A stretch of DNA of 64,000 nt, taken from positions 124,001 to 188,000 of the forward strand of contig NZ_AAEW02000001.1 of the NCBI RefSeq assembly GCF_000167355.1. Reading direction: 5' to 3'. Both the position numbers and the translations under genes were made by a program. The number at the start of each line of letters is the position of its first letter. Positions within the stretch are counted from its first letter, which is position 1. Positions 9,721 through 19,432 of the stretch are shown piece by piece. Source of the DNA: Desulfuromonas acetoxidans DSM 684. GTDB lineage: Bacteria; Desulfobacterota; Desulfuromonadia; Desulfuromonadales; Desulfuromonadaceae. The notes under the pieces are model-generated. The model had not been told where the DNA came from. It ran no database searches and worked only from the letters and a program-made list of their open reading frames with translations.

Positions 9721-11208
9721 TTATTGTGTAATGATGTTGGCGTGGAGCGCCTCCAGCACCTTGACCATCGCCCAGGTATCCATTTCACAATAACGCAGCA
9801 GGTCGCGACGCAGCTGGTCCAGCTCTTCCCCCAGCTCCATGGCGCACATGGTGTGATAAGCCTGCATGGCGGCCGAGCCGTCGGCAATGGTCAGTTCCTT
9901 GTAATTCAGCTCCGGCACCATGGCGGGCAGCACCTCTTTGATGGAGTAGGAGCCCTGCATCTGCCAGCGATAGAGGTCACGCTTACGGAACGGTTCCATC
10001 AGGTCACGGATGTTGGCGATGCGCTGTTGGAGGGCGTCGGCCAGATCGGGAAACTGCTTGGCCAGCTCACGCAGCACGCCCTTTTCGAAACTCTGGTTGT
10101 AGGTGAGGATACACGCATCTTCCGGGATCACCGCCAGCAGCTGCTCGGCCAGCTCGCGGCGAGGGTCAACATTGGGCGGGGCCAGATACTCGAAATGTTG
10201 GGCGTCACCACCGGCCACTTGCTGGGCATGGATGGAATATTGAAACGGCACCTGTTGATAGGGGCGCGTGCCATCGAATTTGGGGATCGGCGCACTGAAG
10301 GTTTCGAAATCAAGGTGATAGAGCGGATACCACAGGCTGTCGAGAAACGCCTGCACGCCCTCGGCATGAACGGTATCCTGCTGATGTAACGTGGCCTCCA
10401 CCTGCTGACGCTGCTTGGCATTCAGTTGGTCGAGGGGAATCTCGTCAAAAGTCACCACACCGCGGCGGTAGAGGTCGAACTTGTTGACGCCGCGTCCGCG
10501 CAGATCGAACACCGAGTTGGCCGGAATGTGCTGCCAGCAGTAGGGGATAAAATCGCACTCAAACGGATCGGTGCAGTGTGGGCCGATGTCGACATCCGGC
10601 TCGTTGAGTTGGCGCAGGGTTTCGCGCAGCTCGCGCACGCCATCGGGGATATGCTGCAGGCGCACCTTGACCTGAGTGGTGACCTCTTCGCTGTGAAACA
10701 GCTGGTGCACGTCAATCTCCCCCTGGCGCACGTAGCTGTTGTCTATATGGACAAGGAACGACTTGGAAATCGACAGCCCGCAACCGTTCAACACATAGTG
10801 CTGAATGGCTACATCGTCGAGGTTGACATCCTTGACCGAGGTGCCCATTTTCACTTCATGAATCTGCCACTGATCGCCGTCGCGCACCAGCAGGTCGACT
10901 TTGACAAAGATGGCGGAAAAGGAAAAGGACGCCTCGTAAATGACATCTGCCCCCTGCTCGATCAGTTCTTTGGTCTTGGCCAGCTGCGCCGGAACGGTCA
11001 GACCTTCATAAGGTACTTCGACTCCGCCAGGATAAAGCTGTTGGGCAAGGATGCCCACTTCGGTACCGGCGCGAAACTTGGCTTCGAGATCGGGACGTTC
11101 GGGCAGGACAAACTCCGGTGGCCGCTTGGTCAGCCATAACGCTTTGGGGCATTGAAAGCCTTTGAGCAGCAGCGATTTGCTCAGTCCCATGCTGACTTTT
11201 TTTGCCAT
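9721..11208 (-). CDS. DUF2779 protein: predicted Cas4/RecB-like nuclease with DnaQ-like domain
   Basis: A 495-residue protein starting at ATG 11208 after a strong AGGAGGGCTC. The N-terminus (LSKSLLLKGFQCPKALWL) is the first cysteine-containing motif of the Cas4/RecB nuclease group, and DPFECDFIPYCW (about 217-228) carries the later cysteines, so a 4Fe-4S cluster like that of Cas4/AddB is plausible. The PD-(D/E)xK part would include the IHEVKMG stretch (about 117-123). The C-terminal half is the DUF2779 domain, with YHLDFETFSAPIP resembling the D-x-E of DnaQ-type 3'-5' exonucleases. Its place directly upstream of sbcD and sbcC supports a role in processing DNA ends. The nuclease assignment is an inference from motifs. 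Confidence 0.8.
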   Translation of the reverse strand: MAKKVSMGLSKSLLLKGFQCPKALWLTKRPPEFVLPERPDLEAKFRAGTEVGILAQQLYPGGVEVPYEGLTVPAQLAKTKELIEQGADVIYEASFSFSAIFVKVDLLVRDGDQWQIHEVKMGTSVKDVNLDDVAIQHYVLNGCGLSISKSFLVHIDNSYVRQGEIDVHQLFHSEEVTTQVKVRLQHIPDGVRELRETLRQLNEPDVDIGPHCTDPFECDFIPYCWQHIPANSVFDLRGRGVNKFDLYRRGVVTFDEIPLDQLNAKQRQQVEATLHQQDTVHAEGVQAFLDSLWYPLYHLDFETFSAPIPKFDGTRPYQQVPFQYSIHAQQVAGGDAQHFEYLAPPNVDPRRELAEQLLAVIPEDACILTYNQSFEKGVLRELAKQFPDLADALQQRIANIRDLMEPFRKRDLYRWQMQGSYSIKEVLPAMVPELNYKELTIADGSAAMQAYHTMCAMELGEELDQLRRDLLRYCEMDTWAMVKVLEALHANIITQ

Positions 11209-11324
11209 GAGCCCTCCTGAAGGAAACGTTCTGCAACGGAATCAAACGCCATGATCATAGCTTGGCCATGCATCATTTTCCAGCCGTTTCCCTGCCTACA
11301 CTTTTGGCAAGAACAACAAAGAGG

Positions 11325-12272
11325 CTACAAAGAGGCCGTCGCTCCAAATGTCGTTAATACGTAGTTAACCCGCTCTTGAGCAGCATCATGTTTACGCTTG
11401 AGTTTTTCAATGTGGCGCAAGCGGGGCAATAAGCCCTGACCATTGGCGACCTGAATGGACAAGCCAGGTCGGGCATTGAGTTCTAGCAACAGCGGACGGT
11501 TGTCACTGTCGAGGACAATATCAGTCCCGATATAGCCAAGGCCGGTCATATCATGACAGCGTGCGGCCAGGTAAAGGATCTCCTGCCAGCCGGGGATGTC
11601 AATTTCAGACAGAATTCTGCCGGTATCGGGATGAACCTCCAGTGGCAGGGAGAATAGCACGGCGTCGAGTGAGGTACCGGTGGCGATATCAAGTCCGACA
11701 CCGATGGCCCCCTGATGCAGGTTGGCTTTGCCATCGGAGCGTTGGGTGGCCAAACGCAACATCGCCATTACCGGGTAGCCCTGAAAGACGATAATGCGGA
11801 TATCGGGCACCCCCTGATGGGAGAAGCCGGTGAACATGTCGGAAAACTCCACCAGTTCTTCGACAATCGCCACGTCCGGGGTTCCGGCCAGGGAGTAGAG
11901 TCCGGCGAGAATATTAGAGATATGGCGTTTGATATCGGTGAGCCCGAGACGAACGCCTGAGGTGGTGACAAATCGGCCCTGTTCCTGGGTTTTAATCACC
12001 AGAATCCCTTTACCGCCGGAGCCTTTAGCCGGCTTGATGGCAAAGCCGTCGAGTTTGCGAAACAGATTTTCCGCGTTTCTCAGCCGGTGCTGCTCACGGA
12101 TGACGAAATGCAGCTTTGGCGCGGGGATGTCAAAACGTTGGGCAAGTTTTTTGGTTTTCAGCTTGTCGTCCACCAGCGGATAGAGTTTGCGCTGGTTGTA
12201 ACGGCCAATGAACTCAATATTGCGAGCGTTCATGCCGAGAATGCCCATGTCTCGCAAGCTTTTGAACCACAT
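11325..12272 (-). CDS. RimK-related alpha-L-glutamate ligase-like ATP-grasp protein
   Basis: Start chosen at ATG 12272 (MWFKSLRDMGILGMNARN), which overlaps the upstream TGA by one base (TGATG); the product is 315 residues. ATP-grasp features are visible: FAIKPAKGSGGKGILVI (ATP-binding lysine and glycine-rich loop, about 77-93), the IVEELVE stretch, and the C-terminal DIVLDSDNRPLLLELNARPGL with metal ligands. The family is related to RimK, which adds glutamates to a protein or peptide carboxyl group. It is the third gene of a conserved three-gene unit with an inactive transglutaminase-7TM protein and a zinc protease; the substrate of this unit is not known. Confidence 0.85.
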   Translation of the reverse strand: MWFKSLRDMGILGMNARNIEFIGRYNQRKLYPLVDDKLKTKKLAQRFDIPAPKLHFVIREQHRLRNAENLFRKLDGFAIKPAKGSGGKGILVIKTQEQGRFVTTSGVRLGLTDIKRHISNILAGLYSLAGTPDVAIVEELVEFSDMFTGFSHQGVPDIRIIVFQGYPVMAMLRLATQRSDGKANLHQGAIGVGLDIATGTSLDAVLFSLPLEVHPDTGRILSEIDIPGWQEILYLAARCHDMTGLGYIGTDIVLDSDNRPLLLELNARPGLSIQVANGQGLLPRLRHIEKLKRKHDAAQERVNYVLTTFGATASL

Positions 12273-13789
12273 CACAGCCTCAACTTGAGCCGCAAGGCCC
12301 GGAAGCGACGCAATTCGGTCCATTTATAGCCGGTGTAATTGCCCATGGTCATAATCAAAGCGAGCACAATCAGGTTGATCTCGGGAAAGTTGAAACTGAG
12401 ATAGGCGGCGGTTGGCCAGCTCATCAGCAGATAGGCACAGACGGCCACCAGCAGACTGCCGCCCCCCTGCAGCACCACTTCGCGCGGGCCCTGGTCTTCC
12501 CATAAAATCGACATCCGTTCAATGGTCCAGGCAATAATGATCACCGGAAAAAATGTCACGGTCATGCCGGAGTTCAATCCGATCTGATAGCCGAACAGAC
12601 TCGAAAAGACAATAATCATCAGCACCAAAATCACGATGGTGGAAATACGCGCCACCAGCAGCAGATTAAAATGGGACAGATAACTGCGCAGCAGCAGGCC
12701 AAAGGAAACAATGGCGACAAAACTGACCAGGCCGGGTAGCAGAGCGGTTTGCAGAAACGACAGCGCTATGAGAATCGGCATAAAGGTGCCGGAAGTCCGC
12801 AGCCCAACTAAAACATTCATGAAGACCACCACCAGAGCGCCCAGCGGAATCAGCAACATCACCTTGAGCATATTCTGTTCTTCCACCGGTAGCCGCTGCA
12901 TATCAAACAGGGAAAAACGGGTCTGTTCAGGGCCATCCAAAGCTAACTGCTTGGCAGAAATACTCTGTCGGGTCACCGCAAAACTAACCTTGGAACTCCG
13001 TCCACCGCTGACATCCAGCAGGGAGAAATCATCCAGGTTCCACAACATAAAATTTTCCGGCGGTCCCTGCTTCCCGGAGGTCGGATCAAACATCACCCAA
13101 CCCTCGCCGTCATAAACGTTGAGCACTGGGGCAAGCAGCAGATTGTGACGATTTTCCTCCAAATGAAGCCCCTTGATAATCCGGGTTGGAATCCCGGCAT
13201 CATTAAGCAACCTCTCCAGTAAAATTTCGACCGGCATGGAAGACAACAGCAGCGAGACATTCTGATCTTTATCGCCGGCATTCACCAGCTTGATCAATTC
13301 ACTGCACATGGTCAGGACTGAATCTGACCGGGCATGAGCAAGCTCCAGCACATGGCGCGCTGCACCAAGCTGGGATTCCTCCCAGAAAATGTCCATCGGG
13401 GCTGGTGGTGCGGCGGCCCAACGGGTCTCTGACAGTGGTTCGGCAGTCACCTGCACTTTGTAATAAAGAGTCTGGGGTCCGGTGGAATTGCGTACCGTCC
13501 ACACCGCCCGGCGGTTGCCTCCACCGGCATCAATAATGGAAAAACCATACCCCGGAGACGCCGCCTGTTCATTGACTATTTTGAAGCGGGGGAGATGGTC
13601 CGGAATATCCAGACTGACCCGCACCGGTCCGCCTTTTGCGGCAAAATTGATTTTGGCCTCAACCAACCACACTTCGGCCTGTTCACCGGGGAGCAGCGGT
13701 GCGTTGGTCTGAGCATGACGCACCCACATTAGCCCCAGCCCAAGTACAAATAACGCGACAATAACACTGTAGAAAAGAACTCTAGGCAT
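12272..13789 (-). CDS. Inactive transglutaminase fused to seven transmembrane helices
   Basis: A 505-residue membrane protein. An N-terminal TM anchor (about 5-23) is followed by a periplasmic transglutaminase-like domain (about 40-330) and a C-terminal block of about seven hydrophobic helices (about 335-495). In the transglutaminase fold the catalytic cysteine position reads Ser-Met-Pro (in SMPVEILLERLLNDAGIPTR) and the usual HAW histidine motif is replaced by LAPVLNVYDGEGW, while the Asp of DPTSG remains, so the protein cannot be a standard transglutaminase. This agrees with the family name. It is tightly linked to the ligase downstream (1-base overlap) and 12 bases after the zinc protease, so the three products probably act as a membrane-associated system. 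Confidence 0.88.
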   Translation of the reverse strand: MPRVLFYSVIVALFVLGLGLMWVRHAQTNAPLLPGEQAEVWLVEAKINFAAKGGPVRVSLDIPDHLPRFKIVNEQAASPGYGFSIIDAGGGNRRAVWTVRNSTGPQTLYYKVQVTAEPLSETRWAAAPPAPMDIFWEESQLGAARHVLELAHARSDSVLTMCSELIKLVNAGDKDQNVSLLLSSMPVEILLERLLNDAGIPTRIIKGLHLEENRHNLLLAPVLNVYDGEGWVMFDPTSGKQGPPENFMLWNLDDFSLLDVSGGRSSKVSFAVTRQSISAKQLALDGPEQTRFSLFDMQRLPVEEQNMLKVMLLIPLGALVVVFMNVLVGLRTSGTFMPILIALSFLQTALLPGLVSFVAIVSFGLLLRSYLSHFNLLLVARISTIVILVLMIIVFSSLFGYQIGLNSGMTVTFFPVIIIAWTIERMSILWEDQGPREVVLQGGGSLLVAVCAYLLMSWPTAAYLSFNFPEINLIVLALIMTMGNYTGYKWTELRRFRALRLKLRL

Positions 13790-13801
13790 CGAAACAGTCC
13801 G

Positions 13802-14617
13802 TTAGCGCGAATGGGTGGGAACGGAAAGGAACTTCTTACTGACATCCACGGTCATCGAGTCCATGAGAATATTGCGGCCAATCAACACCGGATATTCAAC
13901 ATGCGCCCGATCCGACAGAGTAAACTCAGCACTACGAGTGACATTACCGAGGGCAACCAACAGTTCAACGACATAACGGCGCTCTTTCTCTTCGGTGATA
14001 GCCTGGATAATCTTGACCCGACGCACGACCCTGCACTCAAGAACAACCGGCTCGTCATTTTCCGGGTCGCTGATCTCGAAACGAACCCAGCGCTTACCAT
14101 CGCGCTCAAACGGCTCGATGTTGCGGGCATCAATGGAGGAGGTTGTGGCCCCGGTATCGATGCGGGCGTTGAGCAGAACACCGGGCGGAGAAATATACAC
14201 CTGCTCCACCGCACCAATCACCTGTCTGGTCGTTGTGTCGGTGTCAACAGCTACACTTTGCATATCGTTGTAACGCACCACGTCCGCAAAACGCTCCTGC
14301 TTTAAGCTGTCAAAGGCCTGATTCAGTTCAGCGAGCTGTTTTTTCAACGCCACCAACTGTTCATCTTGATTGGCCATCTTCTGCTGCAACTCAGTAACCG
14401 TCTGCGATTGGTTGGCAACCAGATCATCCTGCATCGATTCGAGTCGCCCGGTCAGTCTATCCAACTGATCCAATTGCTGTGTCTCCTGATCCAGCACCTG
14501 CTCCAGCATGATTTTGTCCTGCTGGGTGGCCAACACAAAATAAGGCTTGCAGCCGGCGGTTGTCAGCAACAGGGGCACTGCAACCAAAACGCTGAAAAAA
14601 TAAAAACGTCGTATCAT
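13802..14617 (-). CDS. RimB-like aspartyl-fold zinc protease family lipoprotein
   Basis: Start chosen at ATG 14617 with GGGAG upstream; the product is 271 residues. The N-terminus is a lipoprotein signal (MIRRFYFFSVLVAVPLLL, then TTAGC), followed by a coiled-coil stretch (about 35-110) and a C-terminal protease-like domain. That domain has ARIDTGATTSSIDA (retropepsin-like D-T-G-A motif) and LIGRNIL, typical of the family named ATP-dependent zinc protease or RimB-like (DUF785). It is the first gene of the conserved trio with the 7TM transglutaminase-like protein and the RimK-like ligase. A plausible reading is that the ligase adds amino acids to a target and this protein removes or trims them, but that is inference. 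Confidence 0.85.
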   Translation of the reverse strand: MIRRFYFFSVLVAVPLLLTTAGCKPYFVLATQQDKIMLEQVLDQETQQLDQLDRLTGRLESMQDDLVANQSQTVTELQQKMANQDEQLVALKKQLAELNQAFDSLKQERFADVVRYNDMQSVAVDTDTTTRQVIGAVEQVYISPPGVLLNARIDTGATTSSIDARNIEPFERDGKRWVRFEISDPENDEPVVLECRVVRRVKIIQAITEEKERRYVVELLVALGNVTRSAEFTLSDRAHVEYPVLIGRNILMDSMTVDVSKKFLSVPTHSR

Positions 14618-15096
14618 TAAAAAATCTCCCTTGGTGGACAACGCCACAAGAGTGTTTCCCATGGCGGCATCCAGAACCAACGCGTCCTCATACCAAGTTC
14701 CCTGACACTGTATTTTGGGCGCAAAAATCCTACAGCATCACGCCAATTGCGCGCGACACGGGTGGATCGGACCAGCGTACAACAGCCAGGCCAAGCCCAA
14801 GGCTTCAGCTGGAAGCCTTCTCACAGTGATGTGCTTTGGTAAAAATCAGGGAACCTTCATCCGCGTATTTCTCCTAGAGAATACAGGGACGTGACTGTCT
14901 TGATCTGCCAGGAGTTTCCCCCTACGGATGAAACCACGACAATCACGGGCGTGATGGGACGAAAAAAGAAACCACAAAACGGTCCGAAGACCAGAGGCTG
15001 TTCACAGTAGCATGCCTGACGCACGCTGTCCAGAAAACCACCAGTGGCGGACAGACTCCCGGCCCCCATTTTCACCATCAAGAACAGCTCCCGAAC
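14618..15096. other. 479-bp intergenic region between mgtC-like gene and zinc protease operon
   Basis: No convincing gene. A 74-codon open frame on the minus strand (14857-15081) has no ribosome-binding site and no recognisable content. An imperfect palindrome (GTATT-TCTC...GAGA-ATAC) lies at about 14863-14882. The promoter of the protease-7TM-ligase operon should lie here, but I see no strong -35/-10 pair. Confidence 0.4.
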
Positions 15097-15795
15097 CTAC
15101 TTGTAACGCACTCGAATCACACCGTTGAGTTCGAGAATTTCTCCGACCAGTTCCCGGCCGATCCGTTGTTGATGGCGGGTCAAGACAAAGTCGTAGCGAC
15201 GTTGCTTTTCCATCAGATTGACATCTTGCTCGATATTGGACACAAACACCTGATGGTTGGTAAACACCTGCTGCAATTGATCCAACACATCCACATCAGA
15301 GCCGGTCACCACACACAGGTTAAGAAAACGGTCTTTCTTCAGCACCGGTTCCAGTTTTTTCATGGCAATCAGGGCGATCAGGGCCAGGGCCGTGGCAACT
15401 GCGCCAATGAGAAACATGCCCATACCGAAGGCCATGCCCAAGCCGGCCACATACCACAGGCAGGCGGCCGTGGTCAGTCCACGTACCGACACCCCCTCCT
15501 TAAGGATCACCCCGGCACCGAGAAATCCGATACCGGTAATAATCTGCGCGCCGATACGCCCCGGATCAAGGCGCACAACACTTTGTGCCGAAAGATCGCC
15601 AAATTTGAAAAACACCCCCTCGGACACCACCATCATCAGACACGCACCGACACACACCAGAATATGGGTGCGCAGTCCGGCCGGACGGCCATGTTTTTCG
15701 CGTTCAATACCGATCAGGGTGCCGGCAACAAATGCCAGAACCAACTTTAAAATCAACAGAAACGGGCTGTTAACCATCGGATCATCCGCCCACAT
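15097..15795 (-). CDS. MgtC/SapB family membrane protein
   Basis: A 232-residue protein starting at ATG 15795 after AGGAGGCC. The N-terminal 140 residues form four to five hydrophobic helices with the family signature GTLIGIEREKHGRPAGLRTH (about 20-39), and later VRLDPGRIGAQIITGIGFLGAG. The C-terminal 85 residues form a soluble ACT-like domain (LNLCVVTGSDVDVLDQLQQV). MgtC proteins help cells at low Mg2+ and, in Salmonella, inhibit the F-type ATPase. It is monocistronic and divergent from the ABC-F gene. I looked for a magnesium-sensing leader upstream and saw none. Confidence 0.88.
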   Translation of the reverse strand: MWADDPMVNSPFLLILKLVLAFVAGTLIGIEREKHGRPAGLRTHILVCVGACLMMVVSEGVFFKFGDLSAQSVVRLDPGRIGAQIITGIGFLGAGVILKEGVSVRGLTTAACLWYVAGLGMAFGMGMFLIGAVATALALIALIAMKKLEPVLKKDRFLNLCVVTGSDVDVLDQLQQVFTNHQVFVSNIEQDVNLMEKQRRYDFVLTRHQQRIGRELVGEILELNGVIRVRYK

Positions 15796-15997
15796 GGAGG
15801 CCTCCTTGTTCGATTCGTGTTAGATCGCAGAGTAATGCCTAATGACCCGGTTTGTCGAGCATTTTAGCTCATCTGGGTTGTTTTCAATATCCCGTCCACA
15901 TCACCGCCCTGTTTATCCTTGTTTCTCATCGCCAACCATGCTATTCCCACGCACTTAACCACAACCAGTGACCTGACATAATCAGCAAGGAAGCGCC

Positions 15998-17632
<1,635 letters not shown>

Positions 17633-17699
17633 GAATTCTCTCAACCCAAAGGTTCGAAGGACGACATCTTTCGTGTTTAGGATGGAAGCAATCGCCGTT

Positions 17700-18821
17700 C
17701 TAAACTCTGACCAATTGCATTAACGGCTCAAAAGAATAAAGCGCTGGGCGGCGACCAGAGGCTTCTGCTTTCGTAATAATTAGTCCTTCATCTAAAAGAA
17801 TACGCGTAAACCGGGCAGCAGTTCCAGAAGGGATTCCGCTGTTATTTGTAAATTTGTTATTTCTAAATACGGGATTTGTAAAAACAAAATCCAAGGCATT
17901 TACGCTCCATTTTGAAGACAACAATTCTGAAAACTTAGACTTCATCTCTTCATATAAAGTTTTTATATTTTCAGCAATCTCTAAATTTCTAATCGCTTGC
18001 TGCTCTAAAGCTTTCAAAAAAAAGACACACCAGCTCTCCCAATCTCCTGTTTCAGAGACGCTTCGCATTGTATCAATATAAGTGTCTTTATTCTCTTCGA
18101 GAAAGCCACTGATATAAAAATGAGGTGCGGAAATCAGACCACAGTTCCACATCATCAATGTAATAAGCATTCGCCCTATACGGCCATTACCGTCTTTGAA
18201 TGGATGAAGGGCTTCAAACTCGACATGAGTGATCCCTGTTTTGATTAAAACAGGTTCTGTGCTGTTATGGATATATTCAAAAAGATGATCCAAACCGGAT
18301 TCCAAGGATTCCGGAGAAATTGGCACAAACAGGATATTTTTTTTGAATTTATCCGCCAAATAATTTTGTTCGGTTTTAAATTGTCCTGGTGATTTTTTAG
18401 CTCCACGCCCCAAAGACAACAAGCGTTGATGGATTGATTTAATCAGAGACTTCGAAAGGCCATAACCATCTGACATAGCTTGCTGCGTTGCCTTCAATGC
18501 ACGTTGATACAAAATTGTTTCAATAACCTCAGATCGCACATCACCGACCTCACCTGATTCACCACTATAGTCCGCTTCATATTGCAAAATTTCATCCATT
18601 GTGCTCACCGTTCCCTCCATCCGCGAGGAAATGACGGCCTCTTGATTTCGCAAAGGTGCGAGCAATATTTCACTATTGTGCATATTTTTCAGCATCTGGT
18701 CATAGCGTGCTAAAGCATCGGTTGCCTCTACGAGAGGTTGCACCAGGCGTCCATAATCAAGATTCTCAGGAGGAAACTTTCCGTAATGATAGCCAACCGC
18801 ATTTTCTAAACTGTGCTCCAT
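17700..18821 (-). CDS. Fic family protein (intact AMPylation motif, class II)
   Basis: A 373-residue Fic protein. It has an N-terminal inhibitory helix motif SSRMEGT (about 62-68, with the regulatory Glu), the flap region (KSPGQFKTEQNYLADKF), the intact catalytic motif HPFKDGNGRIGR (about 206-217), and a C-terminal winged-helix-like segment (about 325-370, SGIPSGTAARFTRILLDEGL). Such proteins transfer AMP from ATP to a target hydroxyl and are held inactive by the Glu. Base composition is clearly more AT-rich than the neighbours (many AAA/AAT/TTT codons), and the gene lies in an insert flanked by two copies of the ABC-F 3' end, so recent transfer is likely. The upstream 70-bp tandem repeats begin about 65 bases before its start. 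Confidence 0.92.
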   Translation of the reverse strand: MEHSLENAVGYHYGKFPPENLDYGRLVQPLVEATDALARYDQMLKNMHNSEILLAPLRNQEAVISSRMEGTVSTMDEILQYEADYSGESGEVGDVRSEVIETILYQRALKATQQAMSDGYGLSKSLIKSIHQRLLSLGRGAKKSPGQFKTEQNYLADKFKKNILFVPISPESLESGLDHLFEYIHNSTEPVLIKTGITHVEFEALHPFKDGNGRIGRMLITLMMWNCGLISAPHFYISGFLEENKDTYIDTMRSVSETGDWESWCVFFLKALEQQAIRNLEIAENIKTLYEEMKSKFSELLSSKWSVNALDFVFTNPVFRNNKFTNNSGIPSGTAARFTRILLDEGLIITKAEASGRRPALYSFEPLMQLVRV

Positions 18822-18889
18822 AATGTTTTACCCACTCACTTTGACTATTGAAAATTCAAATAAATTATCTCCAAAAAGCTTTGTCATTA

Positions 18890-19140
18890 TTTTTTTTGCT
18901 TTTTTGAGATGCAAAACAGTTTAGCATAAAAACTTAAAGCTCAAACCTGTTTGTCTCTCAATTTCTTCTTTTTTTGAACCTCAAAAGAATTTGACATAAA
19001 AACTTAAAGCTCAAATCCGTTTGTCTCTCAATTTCTTCTTTTTTTGAAACTCAAAAGAATTTGACATAAAAACTTAAAGCTCAAATCCGTTTGTCTCTCA
19101 ATTTCTTCTTTTTTTGAAACTTAAGAGATTGTCGTAAAAA
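18890..19140. repeat. 70-bp direct tandem repeat, about 3.5 copies
   Basis: The block AACTTAAAGCTCAAA recurs at 18931, 19001 and 19071, exactly 70 bases apart, and the whole 70-bp unit is nearly identical in the last two copies. A degenerate fragment precedes the first copy and another follows the last (about 19131-19145). Each unit contains a poly-T tract followed by GAAnCTCAAAAGAATTTGAC. The array is very AT-rich and lies upstream of the fic gene, read away from it. There are no unique spacers, so this is not a CRISPR array. Confidence 0.9.
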
Positions 19141-19243
19141 CTCAACACCGAAGGACTTTCTTTCCTATTTTCCTTTAAAGATGAACTACTGACAAAGAAT
19201 CCAGAGAAGGCAAAAGCAGCGGCAGGCTTGAAGGAATCCCGCT

Positions 19244-19331
19244 ACTGGTCAACCAGGGCGGCATGACCGCCTACGAAGGGGATTACGAATACTACTTGGA
19301 TAAGACTGGGCACGATCACCGGGCGTTATAG
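19244..19331 (+). pseudogene. Orphan copy of the ABC-F gene 3' end
   Basis: Bases 19257-19331 match 17558-17632 at 68 of 75 positions and encode the same 24 residues plus stop (GGMTAYEGDYEYYLDKTGHD, then HRAL). All seven differences are synonymous. Just upstream, ACTGGTCAACC at 19244-19254 also occurs in the gene (17527-17537), but about 20 bases between are missing here. There is no start codon or domain, so it is a remnant and not a gene. It marks the right edge of the AT-rich insert carrying the Fic gene. Confidence 0.9.
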
Positions 19332-19432
19332 GTTATTGTGCCTGCGATAACAGAACCTTAGGCTGATTGTATACTGTCGTAAAATATGCTTAGATGGTCG
19401 CTTACTGTTTTTTAATCGGGAGGGGATCATTC

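Noticed and set aside
14857-15081. 74-codon frame on the minus strand in the gap after mgtC
   Set aside because: No ribosome-binding site, no recognisable content; cannot be supported as a gene.
15796-15997. Magnesium riboswitch before the mgtC-like gene
   Set aside because: The gap is only about 200 bases and shows no M-box-like conserved blocks.
18890-19140. Possible CRISPR array
   Set aside because: The repeats are contiguous 70-bp units without unique spacers and no cas genes are near.
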